Positions 1-8,594 of a stretch of 64,000 nt of DNA are shown piece after piece. This DNA comes from JAPORK01 sp026710285. GTDB taxonomy: Bacteria; Pseudomonadota; Gammaproteobacteria; Pseudomonadales; Endozoicomonadaceae. Both the position numbers and the translations under genes were made by a program. Location: assembly GCA_965201045.1 (NCBI GenBank), contig OZ241746.1:1302001-1366000 (forward strand), written 5' to 3'. Numbering within the stretch: the stretch's first letter is position 1; each line of letters begins with the position of its first letter. The notes below the pieces were generated by a model. It was given only the letters and a program-made list of their open reading frames with translations. It was not told where the DNA came from and did no database searches.

Positions 1-952
1 GGTGGCCTTGCAGAATGTTGAAGAAGAGGGAGCAACAACAGTTTCAGCAAGGAAATTGATGGATATCTGCAAAGCATTGCCAGAACAAAGCGAAATTTTA
101 ATTTATAAAGAGGAAAATAAATTAATAATAGTTTCGGGTCCGTCTCGCTTTTGTTTGGCTGTATTATCGGCAGAAAAGTACCCTAACATCGAAGAAAAAG
201 AAGGAAACTCATCATTTGTTATTGATCAGGCGTCTTTGCGCTATCTCATTGAAAGAACCGGTTTTGCAATGGCGCAACAAGATGTTCGGTATTATTTGAA
301 TGGGGTATTGCTGGAAATTGGCAATGAGCAGTTGCGGGTTGTTGCAACAGATGGTCACAGGATGGCGATGTGTACGCTCCATCTGGATTTAGGGATGAGT
401 GATGATGAAAAAGGCTATGATCAGTTTATTGTGCCTAGAAAAGGTATTTTAGGGCTGGCTCGTCTCATAGCTCAAGGAGGAGATGAGAAAATCAGCATCT
501 CACTTGGGAGCAATCATATGAGAGGGCAGACAAGTGATTTTGTTTTTACCACAAAGCTTGTGGATGGAAAATTCCCAGATTATGAACGAGTTATATTAAA
601 AAATGGAGATAAAAAGGTTGTTCTGGATCGTGAGGTGGTGAAGCAGGCTTTACAGAGGGTTTCTATCCTTTCTAACGAAAAATGCAAAGGAGTTCAGCTC
701 AGGCTTGACAAAGACAGGCTAAAAATCACAGCAAACAATCCTGAGCAGGAGTTGGCAGAAGAAGAGTTGGATGTTGATTATGGCGGTAAACCGCTCAATA
801 TAGGTTTTAATGTGCATTATATTCTTCATGTTTTATCCGTTCTTAACTGCGAAAAAGTTATTATGGTTTTGTCTGGTCCAAATGATGCTGTGTTAATTAA
901 AGAGCCGGACAGCGAGAACTCTCTTTATGTTATAATGCCTATGCGTCTTTAA
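1..952 (+). CDS. dnaN: DNA polymerase III beta subunit (sliding clamp), 5'-truncated by window edge
   Basis: DnaN is the ring-shaped clamp that tethers DNA polymerase III to its template and docks many repair and replication partners. The reading frame is open from base 2 and 316 residues are visible; the family is about 366 residues, so roughly 50 N-terminal residues lie outside the window. The visible part starts in the conserved EEGATTVSARKLMDICKALP segment, contains the ATDGHRMA motif near residue 118, and ends in YVIMPMRL, the usual clamp C-terminus. It is followed after 26 bases by recF in the same direction, the classical dnaA-dnaN-recF-gyrB order beside the chromosomal origin. Identity is very secure. 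Confidence 0.97.
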   Translation, partial: VALQNVEEEGATTVSARKLMDICKALPEQSEILIYKEENKLIIVSGPSRFCLAVLSAEKYPNIEEKEGNSSFVIDQASLRYLIERTGFAMAQQDVRYYLNGVLLEIGNEQLRVVATDGHRMAMCTLHLDLGMSDDEKGYDQFIVPRKGILGLARLIAQGGDEKISISLGSNHMRGQTSDFVFTTKLVDGKFPDYERVILKNGDKKVVLDREVVKQALQRVSILSNEKCKGVQLRLDKDRLKITANNPEQELAEEELDVDYGGKPLNIGFNVHYILHVLSVLNCEKVIMVLSGPNDAVLIKEPDSENSLYVIMPMRL

Positions 953-978
953 TAGATGTAAATTAATATAGGGTTAGG

Positions 979-2061
979 ATGGCTATTTGTCGCTTAAAAG
1001 TTTCAAACGTGCGCAATTTGTCTGTTTCTGTTGCTCCCTCGCCAAAAGTAAATCTTTTTTTTGGTGAAAATGGAAGTGGAAAAACAAGTTTGTTGGAATC
1101 TGTTTGTTTTCTGGCAATAGCAAAATCGTTCCGCACCAATAAGTTGAAGCCTGTTGTAAGAAATGGATGTAGGTCCTGTACTGTTTTTGGGGAGGTGCTA
1201 ACAACAAATTACATGGTCTCGGTAGGGGTTACACGAAGCCTGGATCACCAACCATTAATTCATCTGAATGGTCGCAGTTCAGGGTCTGTTGTTGATTTAG
1301 CCTTTATTCTCCCTGTGCAGTTAATGCACCCGAAGCTTTTTACCTGTCTTGAAGATGGACCGCAGATCCGCAGGCGTTTGATGGATTGGGGAGTTTTTCA
1401 TCAGTTTCCAATTTTTTGGTCTGCGTGGAAAAAAATGCAGACAAGCCTGAAGCAGAGGAATAAACTGTTAAAGTATTGTGTTAACAGAGAAAAAGAGCTA
1501 AAAGCGTGGACACAAACTTTTATCGATTCAGCGCTGATTGTGGATAAGTTGAGGTCAGATTATATGTCACTCCTGGTTCCTGAACTGGAAGCGCTTTTAC
1601 AGATGATGACAGGGTTGGCAGGAATACGGTTGGTTTACTGTCGGGGGTGGTCCAAAGGGGTGGCACTTGAGGATGCGTTGAGCAGAGATATTGATAAAGA
1701 TAAATTGTCAGGATTTACATATTCAGGACCGCAGAGAGCTGATATTAAGCTAACATATAATGGTGCTTCTGTTGTGGAAACCTTGTCCAGAGGACAACAA
1801 AAAATAGTGGTTTGTGCTATTAAACTTGCACAAGGAAAACTTTTTGAAAGGTTGAAGAAGCGGGCATGTGTTTATCTGATTGATGATTTACTGTCTGAGC
1901 TGGATGAAAAAAACTGTGCCCTGCTGGTTAGTGTTTTGAATGAAATGCAAAGCCAGGTATGGGTTACCGGTGTTGATGAAAACGCTTTACGTAAAACATT
2001 TTTAAGTTCTGAAGAAAAAAAAGTGTTTCACGTGAAACATGGGCGTCTGTGTTCCGTGTAG
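979..2061 (+). CDS. recF: DNA replication and repair protein RecF
   Basis: RecF is an SMC-like ATPase that helps load RecA at single-strand gaps, working with RecO and RecR. The 360-residue length fits the family. Visible motifs are the Walker A loop GENGSGKT at residues 29-36, the SGPQRAD motif near residue 250, an ABC-type signature LSRGQQK near 270, and a Walker B with D-loop (VYLIDDLLSELD) near 297-308. The start ATG lies 26 bases after dnaN; a weak purine-rich AGGGTTAGG precedes it. The last codons of the gene carry a perfect parS palindrome (2024-2039) and a consensus DnaA box lies inside it (1539-1547), so the gene also holds chromosome-maintenance sites. Confidence 0.97.
   Translation: MAICRLKVSNVRNLSVSVAPSPKVNLFFGENGSGKTSLLESVCFLAIAKSFRTNKLKPVVRNGCRSCTVFGEVLTTNYMVSVGVTRSLDHQPLIHLNGRSSGSVVDLAFILPVQLMHPKLFTCLEDGPQIRRRLMDWGVFHQFPIFWSAWKKMQTSLKQRNKLLKYCVNREKELKAWTQTFIDSALIVDKLRSDYMSLLVPELEALLQMMTGLAGIRLVYCRGWSKGVALEDALSRDIDKDKLSGFTYSGPQRADIKLTYNGASVVETLSRGQQKIVVCAIKLAQGKLFERLKKRACVYLIDDLLSELDEKNCALLVSVLNEMQSQVWVTGVDENALRKTFLSSEEKKVFHVKHGRLCSV
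1539..1547 (-). promoter_or_regulatory. Consensus DnaA box inside recF
   Basis: On the minus strand this reads TTATCCACA, the strict consensus for DnaA binding. It lies in recF coding sequence close to the presumed origin. A single 9-mer can arise by chance in 64 kb, so functional use is only inferred. Confidence 0.4.
2024..2039. promoter_or_regulatory. parS centromere site (ParB binding), within the 3' end of recF
   Basis: The sequence TGTTTCACGTGAAACA is a perfect 16-base palindrome and an exact match to the bacterial parS consensus TGTTNCACGTGAAACA. ParB-CTP loads at such sites to organise and segregate the origin region. It sits in recF codons about 20 bases before the stop. A second parS lies 540 bases downstream in gyrB, which makes chance very unlikely. 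Confidence 0.9.
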
Positions 2062-2117
2062 TCTGGGTATGATGCATAGCGAAAAGAGATATAGATATAT
2101 GAACAGGGATATTTTTA

Positions 2118-4532
2118 ATGAGTAAAAAAGAGTATGATGCATCTAATATAAAGGTGTTAAAGGGGTTGGATGCGGTTAGAAAGCGGCCTGGCATGTATAT
2201 TGGGGATACGGATGACGGGTCAGGGCTTCATCATCTGGTTTTTGAGGTTGTAGACAATTCAATAGATGAAGCGCTTGCAGGATATTGTTCAAGTATTGAT
2301 ATTAAGCTTCACCCGGATAACTCTGTAACAATTAAAGATGATGGGCGTGGAATTCCTGTGGATATACACCAAGAGGAGGGTGTGTCTGCTGCTGAAGTCA
2401 TTATGACTGTGCTGCATGCGGGGGGTAAATTTGATGACAACTCCTATAAAGTCTCTGGGGGGCTTCATGGCGTTGGTGTTTCTGTTGTAAATGCGCTTTC
2501 TGAAAAACTAAAGTTAATCGTCCGGAGAGCAGGAAAAGTTTATGAACAAACATATGATAATGGTGTTCCACGTGAAACACTCAAAGTTGTGGGTGAGACG
2601 GAGAGAACTGGTACAGAAATAACATTTTGGCCTTCGGCAGAAACTTTTAGCAGTGTTGTTTTTAATTTTGACACGCTGGCTCGCCGGCTGCGGGAGCTGG
2701 CATTTTTAAACTCGGGTATCTGTATTAATTTGTCAGATGAGCGCGACGACCGCAAAGAGGTTTTCAAGTATGATGGAGGATTGCAGGCCTTTATTGATTT
2801 TTTAAATCAAAATAAAAATACACTCAATAAAACATTTCATTTCTCTGTTGTGCGTCAAGATAATATCGGCGTAGAGGTTGCAATGCAATGGAACGACGGG
2901 TTTCAAGAGAATGTGCTCTGCTTCACAAACAATATCCGTCAACGCGATGGCGGTACTCATCTGGCAGGTTTCCGTGCAGCCTTAACAAGAACGCTAAACA
3001 ACTACATAGAAAAAGAAGGGCTAGCTAAAAACAACAAGATTAATACAAGTGGTGATGATGCAAGAGAGGGTTTAACTGCCCTAATCTCGGTTAAGGTTCC
3101 GGATCCAAAGTTTTCATCACAAACAAAAGACAAACTTATTTCATCAGAAGTAAAGGCTGCTGTTGAACAAGAAATAGGAGCGCTTTTTTCTGAGTTTCTT
3201 ATAGAAAATCCCCAGCAATCTAAAATAATTGTGAACAAAATGATAGATGCTGCCAGAGCGCGTGAAGCAGCACGGAAAGCCAGAGAAATGACAAGGCGGA
3301 AAGGGATTCTTGATGTGGCGGGTTTGCCCGGGAAGCTGGCAGATTGTCAGGAAAAGGACCCAGCCTTTTCTGAGTTATATATTGTTGAGGGAGACTCTGC
3401 TGGCGGATCCGCAAAACAAGGCAGAGATCGTCGAACGCAAGCTATTTTGCCTTTAAAAGGAAAGATATTAAATGTTGAGAAAGCCCGTTTTGATAAGATG
3501 CTTTCTTCAGTTGAGGTGGGAACGCTGATTACTGCGCTGGGATGCGGTATTGGGCGAGAGGAGTTCAATCTTGAAAAATTGCGGTATCATTACATCATAA
3601 TAATGACCGATGCTGATGTTGATGGCGCCCATATTCGCACGTTGCTGTTAACTTTTTTCTTTCGGCAGATGCCAGAGCTTATAGAGGCTGGTTATGTTTA
3701 TATTGCTCAGCCGCCACTTTACAAGGTTAAGGCTGGAAAACAAGAGCAATACCTTAAGGATGATGCTGAACTGGACGAGTACCTGGTGGCATTTGCTTTG
3801 GAAGGAGCTAAGATTTGTCCGGGAAATGATATTCCGCCTGTTTCAGGGGTTGCTTTAGCTGGATTGGTCAATGAATATTTTGGTGTCAAAAAAATACAAA
3901 AACGATTGGAAAAGGTGTATCCGGCAGATCTGCTTGAATGTTTGATCTATATGCCTGAGCTAACAGATGAAAAACTAAGAGATAAAGATTTTGTTACTGG
4001 GTGGATAAAAACGTTTGATGAAGCACTAAAAGAAGTAGCAAACCCTGAAACACAATATCAGGTTGTTATGGAAGAAGATAAAGAGTTGCAACAATATATG
4101 CCAAAAATCAAAGCTTTTGCTTATGGTGTAAACCGAGAGTATATTTTGCAGTTGCATTTCTTCCAATCTGCTGACTATAAGTCTTTTGTCGCGCTGGGAA
4201 GTAAGCTTCGGGGGTTTATAGACAAAGACGCTTATGTTCAGCGTGATGAGCGAACACAACCAATAGACTCTTTTGATCAGGCTGTCCAATGGTTGATGAA
4301 AGAGGCATCAAAGCGCCATTATATACAACGATATAAAGGGTTGGGTGAAATGAATCCAGATCAACTCTGGGAGACAACAATGAATCCGGTTGTCAGGCGT
4401 ATGCATCAGGTTAAGTTACAGGATGCTGTTGCAGCTGATCAAATTTTTACAACACTCATGGGCGATCATGTTGAACCCCGACGTGAATTTATTGAGCAAA
4501 ATGCATTAAGTGTTGAAAACCTTGATGTATAG
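2118..4532 (+). CDS. gyrB: DNA gyrase subunit B
   Basis: GyrB is the ATPase subunit of DNA gyrase, which introduces negative supercoils with GyrA. The 804-residue length equals the long gammaproteobacterial form, which includes the extra insert in the TOPRIM region. Visible features are the GHKL ATP site (VVDNSIDEALAG near residues 40-51, DDGRGIP, GGLHGVGVSVVNALS), the TOPRIM motifs EGDSAGG near 424 and DADVDGAHI near 498, and the C-terminal QRYKGLGEMNP motif near 735. It begins 56 bases after recF. A parS site is embedded at 2564-2579. No truncation or odd residue was seen. Confidence 0.98.
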   Translation: MSKKEYDASNIKVLKGLDAVRKRPGMYIGDTDDGSGLHHLVFEVVDNSIDEALAGYCSSIDIKLHPDNSVTIKDDGRGIPVDIHQEEGVSAAEVIMTVLHAGGKFDDNSYKVSGGLHGVGVSVVNALSEKLKLIVRRAGKVYEQTYDNGVPRETLKVVGETERTGTEITFWPSAETFSSVVFNFDTLARRLRELAFLNSGICINLSDERDDRKEVFKYDGGLQAFIDFLNQNKNTLNKTFHFSVVRQDNIGVEVAMQWNDGFQENVLCFTNNIRQRDGGTHLAGFRAALTRTLNNYIEKEGLAKNNKINTSGDDAREGLTALISVKVPDPKFSSQTKDKLISSEVKAAVEQEIGALFSEFLIENPQQSKIIVNKMIDAARAREAARKAREMTRRKGILDVAGLPGKLADCQEKDPAFSELYIVEGDSAGGSAKQGRDRRTQAILPLKGKILNVEKARFDKMLSSVEVGTLITALGCGIGREEFNLEKLRYHYIIIMTDADVDGAHIRTLLLTFFFRQMPELIEAGYVYIAQPPLYKVKAGKQEQYLKDDAELDEYLVAFALEGAKICPGNDIPPVSGVALAGLVNEYFGVKKIQKRLEKVYPADLLECLIYMPELTDEKLRDKDFVTGWIKTFDEALKEVANPETQYQVVMEEDKELQQYMPKIKAFAYGVNREYILQLHFFQSADYKSFVALGSKLRGFIDKDAYVQRDERTQPIDSFDQAVQWLMKEASKRHYIQRYKGLGEMNPDQLWETTMNPVVRRMHQVKLQDAVAADQIFTTLMGDHVEPRREFIEQNALSVENLDV
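2564..2579. promoter_or_regulatory. parS centromere site (ParB binding), within gyrB
   Basis: The sequence TGTTCCACGTGAAACA matches the parS consensus TGTTNCACGTGAAACA at every defined position; the only departure from perfect symmetry is at the N base. It is encoded in gyrB (codons for GVPRET). Together with the site at 2024 it forms an origin-proximal parS pair. Confidence 0.87.
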
Positions 4533-4632
4533 GTGCTGATATTAGAAGAGACAGATTTTTGTTTGTTGGACTGCTGCTGGATTAAAAAATATTCTTGTTT
4601 GGGAAAGGTAATATGGACCGGTAATTGTTTTT

Positions 4633-4641
4633 TTATCCACA
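4633..4641 (+). promoter_or_regulatory. Consensus DnaA box between gyrB and gmhA
   Basis: TTATCCACA on the plus strand lies in the 151-base gap after gyrB, preceded by a T-rich run. It is the second exact consensus DnaA box within 3.1 kb. It may titrate DnaA or regulate gmhA; chance cannot be excluded. Confidence 0.4.
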
Positions 4642-4683
4642 AAGTCTGTTACAAACGATAAAATAAAACAATAGGAAGAAAGC

Positions 4684-5271
4684 GTGAGTATTGAGCTTGT
4701 AAATAAAGAACTTTCAGAAGCTATTCAGGTGCTTACAAAGTTTTTTGAAGATAAAAAGGAGTTACAAAAAATAGTAAATGCTGCAAACCTGCTGGTTGCA
4801 TCCTTTAAGAACAGCGGAAAAGTCATCGCTTGTGGAAATGGAGGTTCTCATTGTGATGCGATGCACTTTGCAGAGGAGCTAACAGGTCGTTTCAAAGATG
4901 ACCGACCGCCTTATCCAGCGATTGCGATTTCTGACCCAAGTCATTTAACTTGTGTAAGCAATGATTATGGATATGAACATGTTTTTAGCCGCTTTGTTGA
5001 TGGTGTTGGGCTAAAAGGAGATGTGCTGTTTGGTATTAGCACCAGTGGTAACTCGCTCAATGTTATTCGTGCTGCTGAGATGGCAAAAAAAAAGGGAATG
5101 GTCGTTATATTGTTAACAGGAAATGATGGGGGACGGTTAGCAGGGCTTGCTGATGTGGAGATAAGAGTACCTCACTCTGGCTATGCTGATCGCATCCAGG
5201 AAGTACATATAAAAATCATACATATAATGATAGGTTTGATAGAGAAAGCAATGGAAGGGCAAGCACGCTGA
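4684..5271 (+). CDS. gmhA: Phosphoheptose (sedoheptulose 7-phosphate) isomerase
   Basis: GmhA converts sedoheptulose 7-phosphate to D-glycero-D-manno-heptose 7-phosphate, the first step of the ADP-heptose pathway for the lipopolysaccharide inner core. The 195-residue protein is a single SIS domain. It has CGNGGSHCDAMHFAEELTGR near residues 51-70 (phosphate-binding loop and active-site histidine/glutamate segment), the second SIS serine loop GISTSGNS near 118-125, and the C-terminal YADRIQEVHIK segment with the metal/catalytic residues, all as in enterobacterial GmhA. The start is GTG, supported by an AGGAAG ribosome site 6 bases upstream. It follows gyrB in the same direction. A second SIS protein, DiaA, lies convergently at 5973-6560; its catalytic residues differ. 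Confidence 0.93.
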   Translation: MSIELVNKELSEAIQVLTKFFEDKKELQKIVNAANLLVASFKNSGKVIACGNGGSHCDAMHFAEELTGRFKDDRPPYPAIAISDPSHLTCVSNDYGYEHVFSRFVDGVGLKGDVLFGISTSGNSLNVIRAAEMAKKKGMVVILLTGNDGGRLAGLADVEIRVPHSGYADRIQEVHIKIIHIMIGLIEKAMEGQAR

Positions 5272-5972
5272 TTCACAACTGTACAAATAGCGTGTTAACG
5301 CATGTTATGTGAGGCAAAGCATTGCTTTGTATAAATGCAGGTGATAATAGCTTTGGTGGCTTTTGTGTATTATGCAGAAAAAAAGCATTAACTTTTAAAG
5401 TGGTTCTGTGTGCAAAAACCCATCTTTATACCTGCAAAACTCATGAGGTAAAGAATTGGTCCATAATCTTTCCATCGGTTATAAGTGTTGACAAAAAAGT
5501 GCTGTTTTCTAACTTTGCTTGTTATACCGCACCAGCATACACTCCGAAAAAATAGTGTTGGGTGACTCTCTCAGGTTTCACTTTCTGCAGAAAATTATGA
5601 ATAGACTCTGAAACCTCCAAAAAAATGTCTCCTGGTTATATTTTGTGGTTTCTGACTTTTGCTTTGGAAAGCTTTTCTTCTTCTGAAATACCAATCTTTC
5701 AAACGTATAGTTGTGGGCTCAGCCTACGGTTTATGTCAAAACTGATATATTCAATAACAAGAAACTTGCCAGGATAAAATCGGAACCTAAAAAGTGTGAT
5801 TAGGAGGCAGGCTCAACCAGCGGGTATCGTTGTCTTGAGGTTATCCGAAAGCAGATACTATCTGAGCTCACCCGCACTGGTTTGTTTATTTCCCTGAAGA
5901 ATATTAATTTTTATTGGAGTGTTTGTGTACAAAAGATAGCCCGGAAAAAGAGTTTACATTTGTTCATGAGCT
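5272..5972. other. Non-coding gap between convergent gmhA and diaA
   Basis: No convincing gene was found here. The short open frames have no recognisable content. The right part holds a decayed copy of the dispersed miniature inverted-repeat element (5627-5810). Confidence 0.6.
5627..5810. repeat. Degenerate copy of dispersed miniature inverted-repeat element
   Basis: The left end reads GTCTCCTGGTTATATTTT and the right end mirrors it (AAAAGTGTGATTAGGAGGCAG). Inside are ACCAATCTTT, GTGGGCTCAGCCTACGG and ACTGATATATTCA, the core words of the better-preserved copies at 19316-19559 and 63797-64000. This copy has lost one arm of the central hairpin. Confidence 0.6.
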
Positions 5973-6560
5973 TTATTTTAAAAAGCCGAACAGATGTGTG
6001 TCTATCAAGTCGCAAAGACAGTGTAAAACAAGCCGCTGAACCTCCTGAATTCTGGCGGGCACATCTGAAGAGATATAAAGTTCAATGTCGGTTGGGTTAA
6101 GCAATATTTCTATATCACCTTCATTGCTGCTACCCAAGACAATAACGTGCATTTCTCTTGCGTGTGCTGCCTGTACAGCCTGAATAAGACCGAACGATTT
6201 ACCTTTGCCTGAGATAATTAGCAAGACATCATCCGGAACCCCTAATGCTCTTATTTGCTTGGCAAAAATTTCGTTATGGTGACCATCGTGCAGAATTGCG
6301 GTTAATGTTGATGTGTCTGTTGAAAGAGCTATAGCGGGTAAAGAAGGTCTTTCCCGCTCGTATTTGTTTAAAAGTTTCGATGAAAAGTCCTGTGCATCAC
6401 TTGCCCCTGTTCCGTTACCGCAAATCATGATTTTTCCATCATTAGCTAAAACGTCAGCAATCATTTTTGCTGCATTGTCAATAAGCGGAGTAAGGTTTTC
6501 TGCTGTATTTATGATGGTTTCAATACAATCAGAAAATGTTTGTGTTATTTTTTCAACCAT
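5973..6560 (-). CDS. diaA: DnaA initiator-associating protein DiaA (SIS domain)
   Basis: DiaA is a tetrameric SIS-domain protein that binds DnaA and promotes its ordered assembly on oriC. The 195-residue sequence has the SIS fold (IMICGNGTGASDAQDFSSKLLNKYERERP near residues 44-72, then ALSTDTSTLTAI and ISGKGKS). It resembles GmhA but has CGNGTGASDAQ in place of CGNGGSHCDAM, so the heptose-isomerase residues are not kept. Gene order lpoA-yraN-diaA is the conserved yraM-yraN-yraO arrangement, which argues for DiaA rather than a second GmhA. It is separated from yraN by 80 bases and is likely co-transcribed. Its place a few kilobases from the origin fits its role but may be coincidence. Confidence 0.85.
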   Translation of the reverse strand: MVEKITQTFSDCIETIINTAENLTPLIDNAAKMIADVLANDGKIMICGNGTGASDAQDFSSKLLNKYERERPSLPAIALSTDTSTLTAILHDGHHNEIFAKQIRALGVPDDVLLIISGKGKSFGLIQAVQAAHAREMHVIVLGSSNEGDIEILLNPTDIELYISSDVPARIQEVQRLVLHCLCDLIDTHLFGFLK

Positions 6561-6640
6561 AATTTTAATTTTTGTCAGGAGGAGTAATAAAAAACAGCCT
6601 CTTGGTGTTTTTAAGTGTCAACATAAAGAATCCACTCATT

Positions 6641-7021
6641 TTAACAGATAAAAGCATTTTTTATCCACTTGACTGCAAATTTTTTTGTGTTGTCGTCGGT
6701 CATGGCAACCACATCAAACCGATAACCTGTCTCTGCTTTGTTGTTTTCTTTTTGTATGTAGTGTTGCGCTGTTGCAATTATTTTTCGGCGTTTGTGGTGG
6801 TTTATTGTCTCTTCAGCACGACCGTGACAGTTTTTTTGTTTTCTTAATCGAACTTCAACAAAAACGATATGATTATCATCTTTCATTATCAGGTCGATTT
6901 CTCCAAGGCGACAGGCATAGTTGCGGCGAAGTAGCTTTAAGCCCCTTTTTTTTAAATAATGCAAAGCATGTTTTTCCGCTTCACGTCCTCTTCCTGGAGA
7001 AAGAAATAGCTGCCAACTCAT
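6641..7021 (-). CDS. yraN: YraN/UPF0102 family putative endonuclease-fold protein
   Basis: The 126-residue protein matches the UPF0102 family: GREAEKHALHYLKKRGLKLLRRNYACRLGEIDLIMKD near residues 12-48 followed by IVFVEVRLRK near 52-61. The E-[ID]-D...E-V-[RK] pattern (GEIDLI, FVEVR) is the restriction-endonuclease-like core of the family. The biochemical role is not firmly known; links to DNA uptake or recombination have been proposed for relatives. Its ATG overlaps the lpoA stop by four bases (ATGA), so it is translationally coupled to lpoA, and diaA follows. Length is typical. Confidence 0.9.
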   Translation of the reverse strand: MSWQLFLSPGRGREAEKHALHYLKKRGLKLLRRNYACRLGEIDLIMKDDNHIVFVEVRLRKQKNCHGRAEETINHHKRRKIIATAQHYIQKENNKAETGYRFDVVAMTDDNTKKFAVKWIKNAFIC

Positions 7022-8259
7022 TTTTTATCAGTTAGAATATTGTTCTTTTGTGTTAAGAGCGTCATGGATATAATTCCATTTTTAAATGTAGCCCAGTGCA
7101 AATTTTGATAAATTTGTTGTTTATCATTAACAGTCAACCAACCACTGTAACCCTGAAAAGATGTGCCCGGTTTAATGGTCGACTGAAGAAGTTTTGGGTA
7201 AATATAGCCAGCATTAGCTCCCAAAACAAAAAAATTCTCAATTTCTGTATCTGGAGTTTTTGATTGAGGTTGCACTCGGAAAGGTTGTTGTGATTGGTGT
7301 TGTTTCCGCTCCGGACAAGCAAAAAATACGTCATCGAGATCTGTAGTTTTTTTTGTTTCATTGGTACACAGGCTGGGCAGACCAAGCACAGGAAGGTTTT
7401 TTGCAAAATAAAACTTGAGCGCTGGGTTTATTTGGCGGATTATATTTTTTGAGGCGATAATAAAGACCAGATCGACATCTTGTCGTGAACCTGGAGTAAA
7501 GTCAATTTTTTCAGATAAAATTTTTTGCAGTTTGTTTCTTCTTGTTTTGCTTTCATTTATTAGTAGTGTTTTGGCTACAGTAGCATTAATGTTTTCTTTC
7601 TTATAAATTTCTGTTGTTTTAATCACCCGCCCCCCCAGGATATTCCATCTTTCAACAAGGTTTCGGTAAATATACTTATTTATAGAGGAGTTTTCTAAAA
7701 AGATCAGCGCTCTTTTATAGCCGGAATCGATTGCTTGTTCCACCAAAAAGCTTATCTCATGTTTTACAGAGAGTCCTGTCTGGTAAATGTTTTTGTTATT
7801 TGGTGGTTGATCTGTATAGTTAAGTAGCAGCCATGGACGGTTGATATTTTTACTTTTGATGATTTTTCTTACTGACTGGTGAGTTAGTGGTCCTATGATA
7901 ATATCGGGTTGTTTTTTAACAAGTTGTTTTAGTATCTTGTTGTTCTGAAGTTCGTAACTATCAAAAAATTCAAGAGTTGTTGGTGTAGAGGTCAAATCAT
8001 CTTTTTGCTGGTAAAATGCTGTGAGTAAACCTTTCAAAATGGTGTGTCCGGCAATAGATGAAGGACCTGAGAGAGGTAACAAAACAGCCGCTTTCTTTTG
8101 TACGTTTTCTGTGTCTGTATTTTGTAAGTCTTCTGTTTTTTGTACATTTTCTATATTTGCGTTGACAGCAGGTGTTTTTTTTGTTGAAAACAGCGCACAT
8201 CCACCCAAAACTGGGCAGACAACCATAAAAACAATCAAGAAATAAAAATGCTTGTTCAT
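7018..8259 (-). CDS. lpoA: LpoA/LppC-type outer-membrane lipoprotein, short form
   Basis: LpoA is an outer-membrane lipoprotein that activates the peptidoglycan synthase PBP1a from outside. I chose ATG at 8259 (413 residues) rather than a GTG at 8268, because the GTG overlaps the AAGGTGG ribosome site that fits the ATG with 5-base spacing. The N-terminus is a lipoprotein signal with lipobox LGGC. After a short Gln/Asn/Thr linker comes the periplasmic-binding-protein-like domain: AAVLLPLSGPSSIAGHTILKGLLTAFY, then DIIIGPLTHQSVRKI, RALIFLENSS and an FFVLGANAGYIYPKLLQST segment near the C-terminus. Escherichia LpoA is about 678 residues with an N-terminal TPR domain; that domain is missing here. 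yraN and diaA follow in the same operon. Confidence 0.85.
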   Translation of the reverse strand: MNKHFYFLIVFMVVCPVLGGCALFSTKKTPAVNANIENVQKTEDLQNTDTENVQKKAAVLLPLSGPSSIAGHTILKGLLTAFYQQKDDLTSTPTTLEFFDSYELQNNKILKQLVKKQPDIIIGPLTHQSVRKIIKSKNINRPWLLLNYTDQPPNNKNIYQTGLSVKHEISFLVEQAIDSGYKRALIFLENSSINKYIYRNLVERWNILGGRVIKTTEIYKKENINATVAKTLLINESKTRRNKLQKILSEKIDFTPGSRQDVDLVFIIASKNIIRQINPALKFYFAKNLPVLGLPSLCTNETKKTTDLDDVFFACPERKQHQSQQPFRVQPQSKTPDTEIENFFVLGANAGYIYPKLLQSTIKPGTSFQGYSGWLTVNDKQQIYQNLHWATFKNGIISMTLLTQKNNILTDKK

Positions 8260-8594
8260 AAAGACCACCTTGTTTTTGTAAAGAATACAGTATACCCTGT
8301 CCCGGGTAACTGGGTATAATTAGTAGCGGGGTTTTATTTCGTGCAAAAACTTCAGATCAGTTTGTGAGTTTGGTTCATTGCAAAAACAAACAGACGTTTT
8401 TCACCAAAATTTTTAACCCAAGCACATTAAAAAAACAAACTTTTACTAAATCAGCATCTTACAAAAGTGCTTCGACTATAGTATTGTATAGGTATCTGCT
8501 CAATGCCAAAAGATAAAGCAGCTTTTGAAAATTGCTACTGCTTTTTTCATTCTGTTCTGCTGATTTATTATCTGTTGAGTGGTGTTGTTTTACT
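8260..8594. other. Divergent intergenic region between lpoA and rhlB
   Basis: This AT-rich region must hold promoters for both divergent genes. I saw no clear operator, riboswitch or terminator. Open frames here are not convincing, and an upstream in-frame ATG at 8532 is less likely than the GTG at 8595 for rhlB. Confidence 0.4.

Noticed and set aside
5322..5555. 77-residue open frame after gmhA
   Set aside because: It has no ribosome site, no recognisable domain, and lies in a gap with a miniature element. Its composition does not look protein-like.
6661..6669. TTATCCACT near yraN as a DnaA box
   Set aside because: It has one mismatch to the consensus and lies at the 3' end of yraN; too weak to list.
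8532..8594. Upstream ATG (8532) as the rhlB start
   Set aside because: It would add 21 hydrophobic residues (LLLFSFCSADLLSVEWCCF) that are unlike any RhlB N-terminus and no ribosome site is visible; the GTG at 8595 is preferred.
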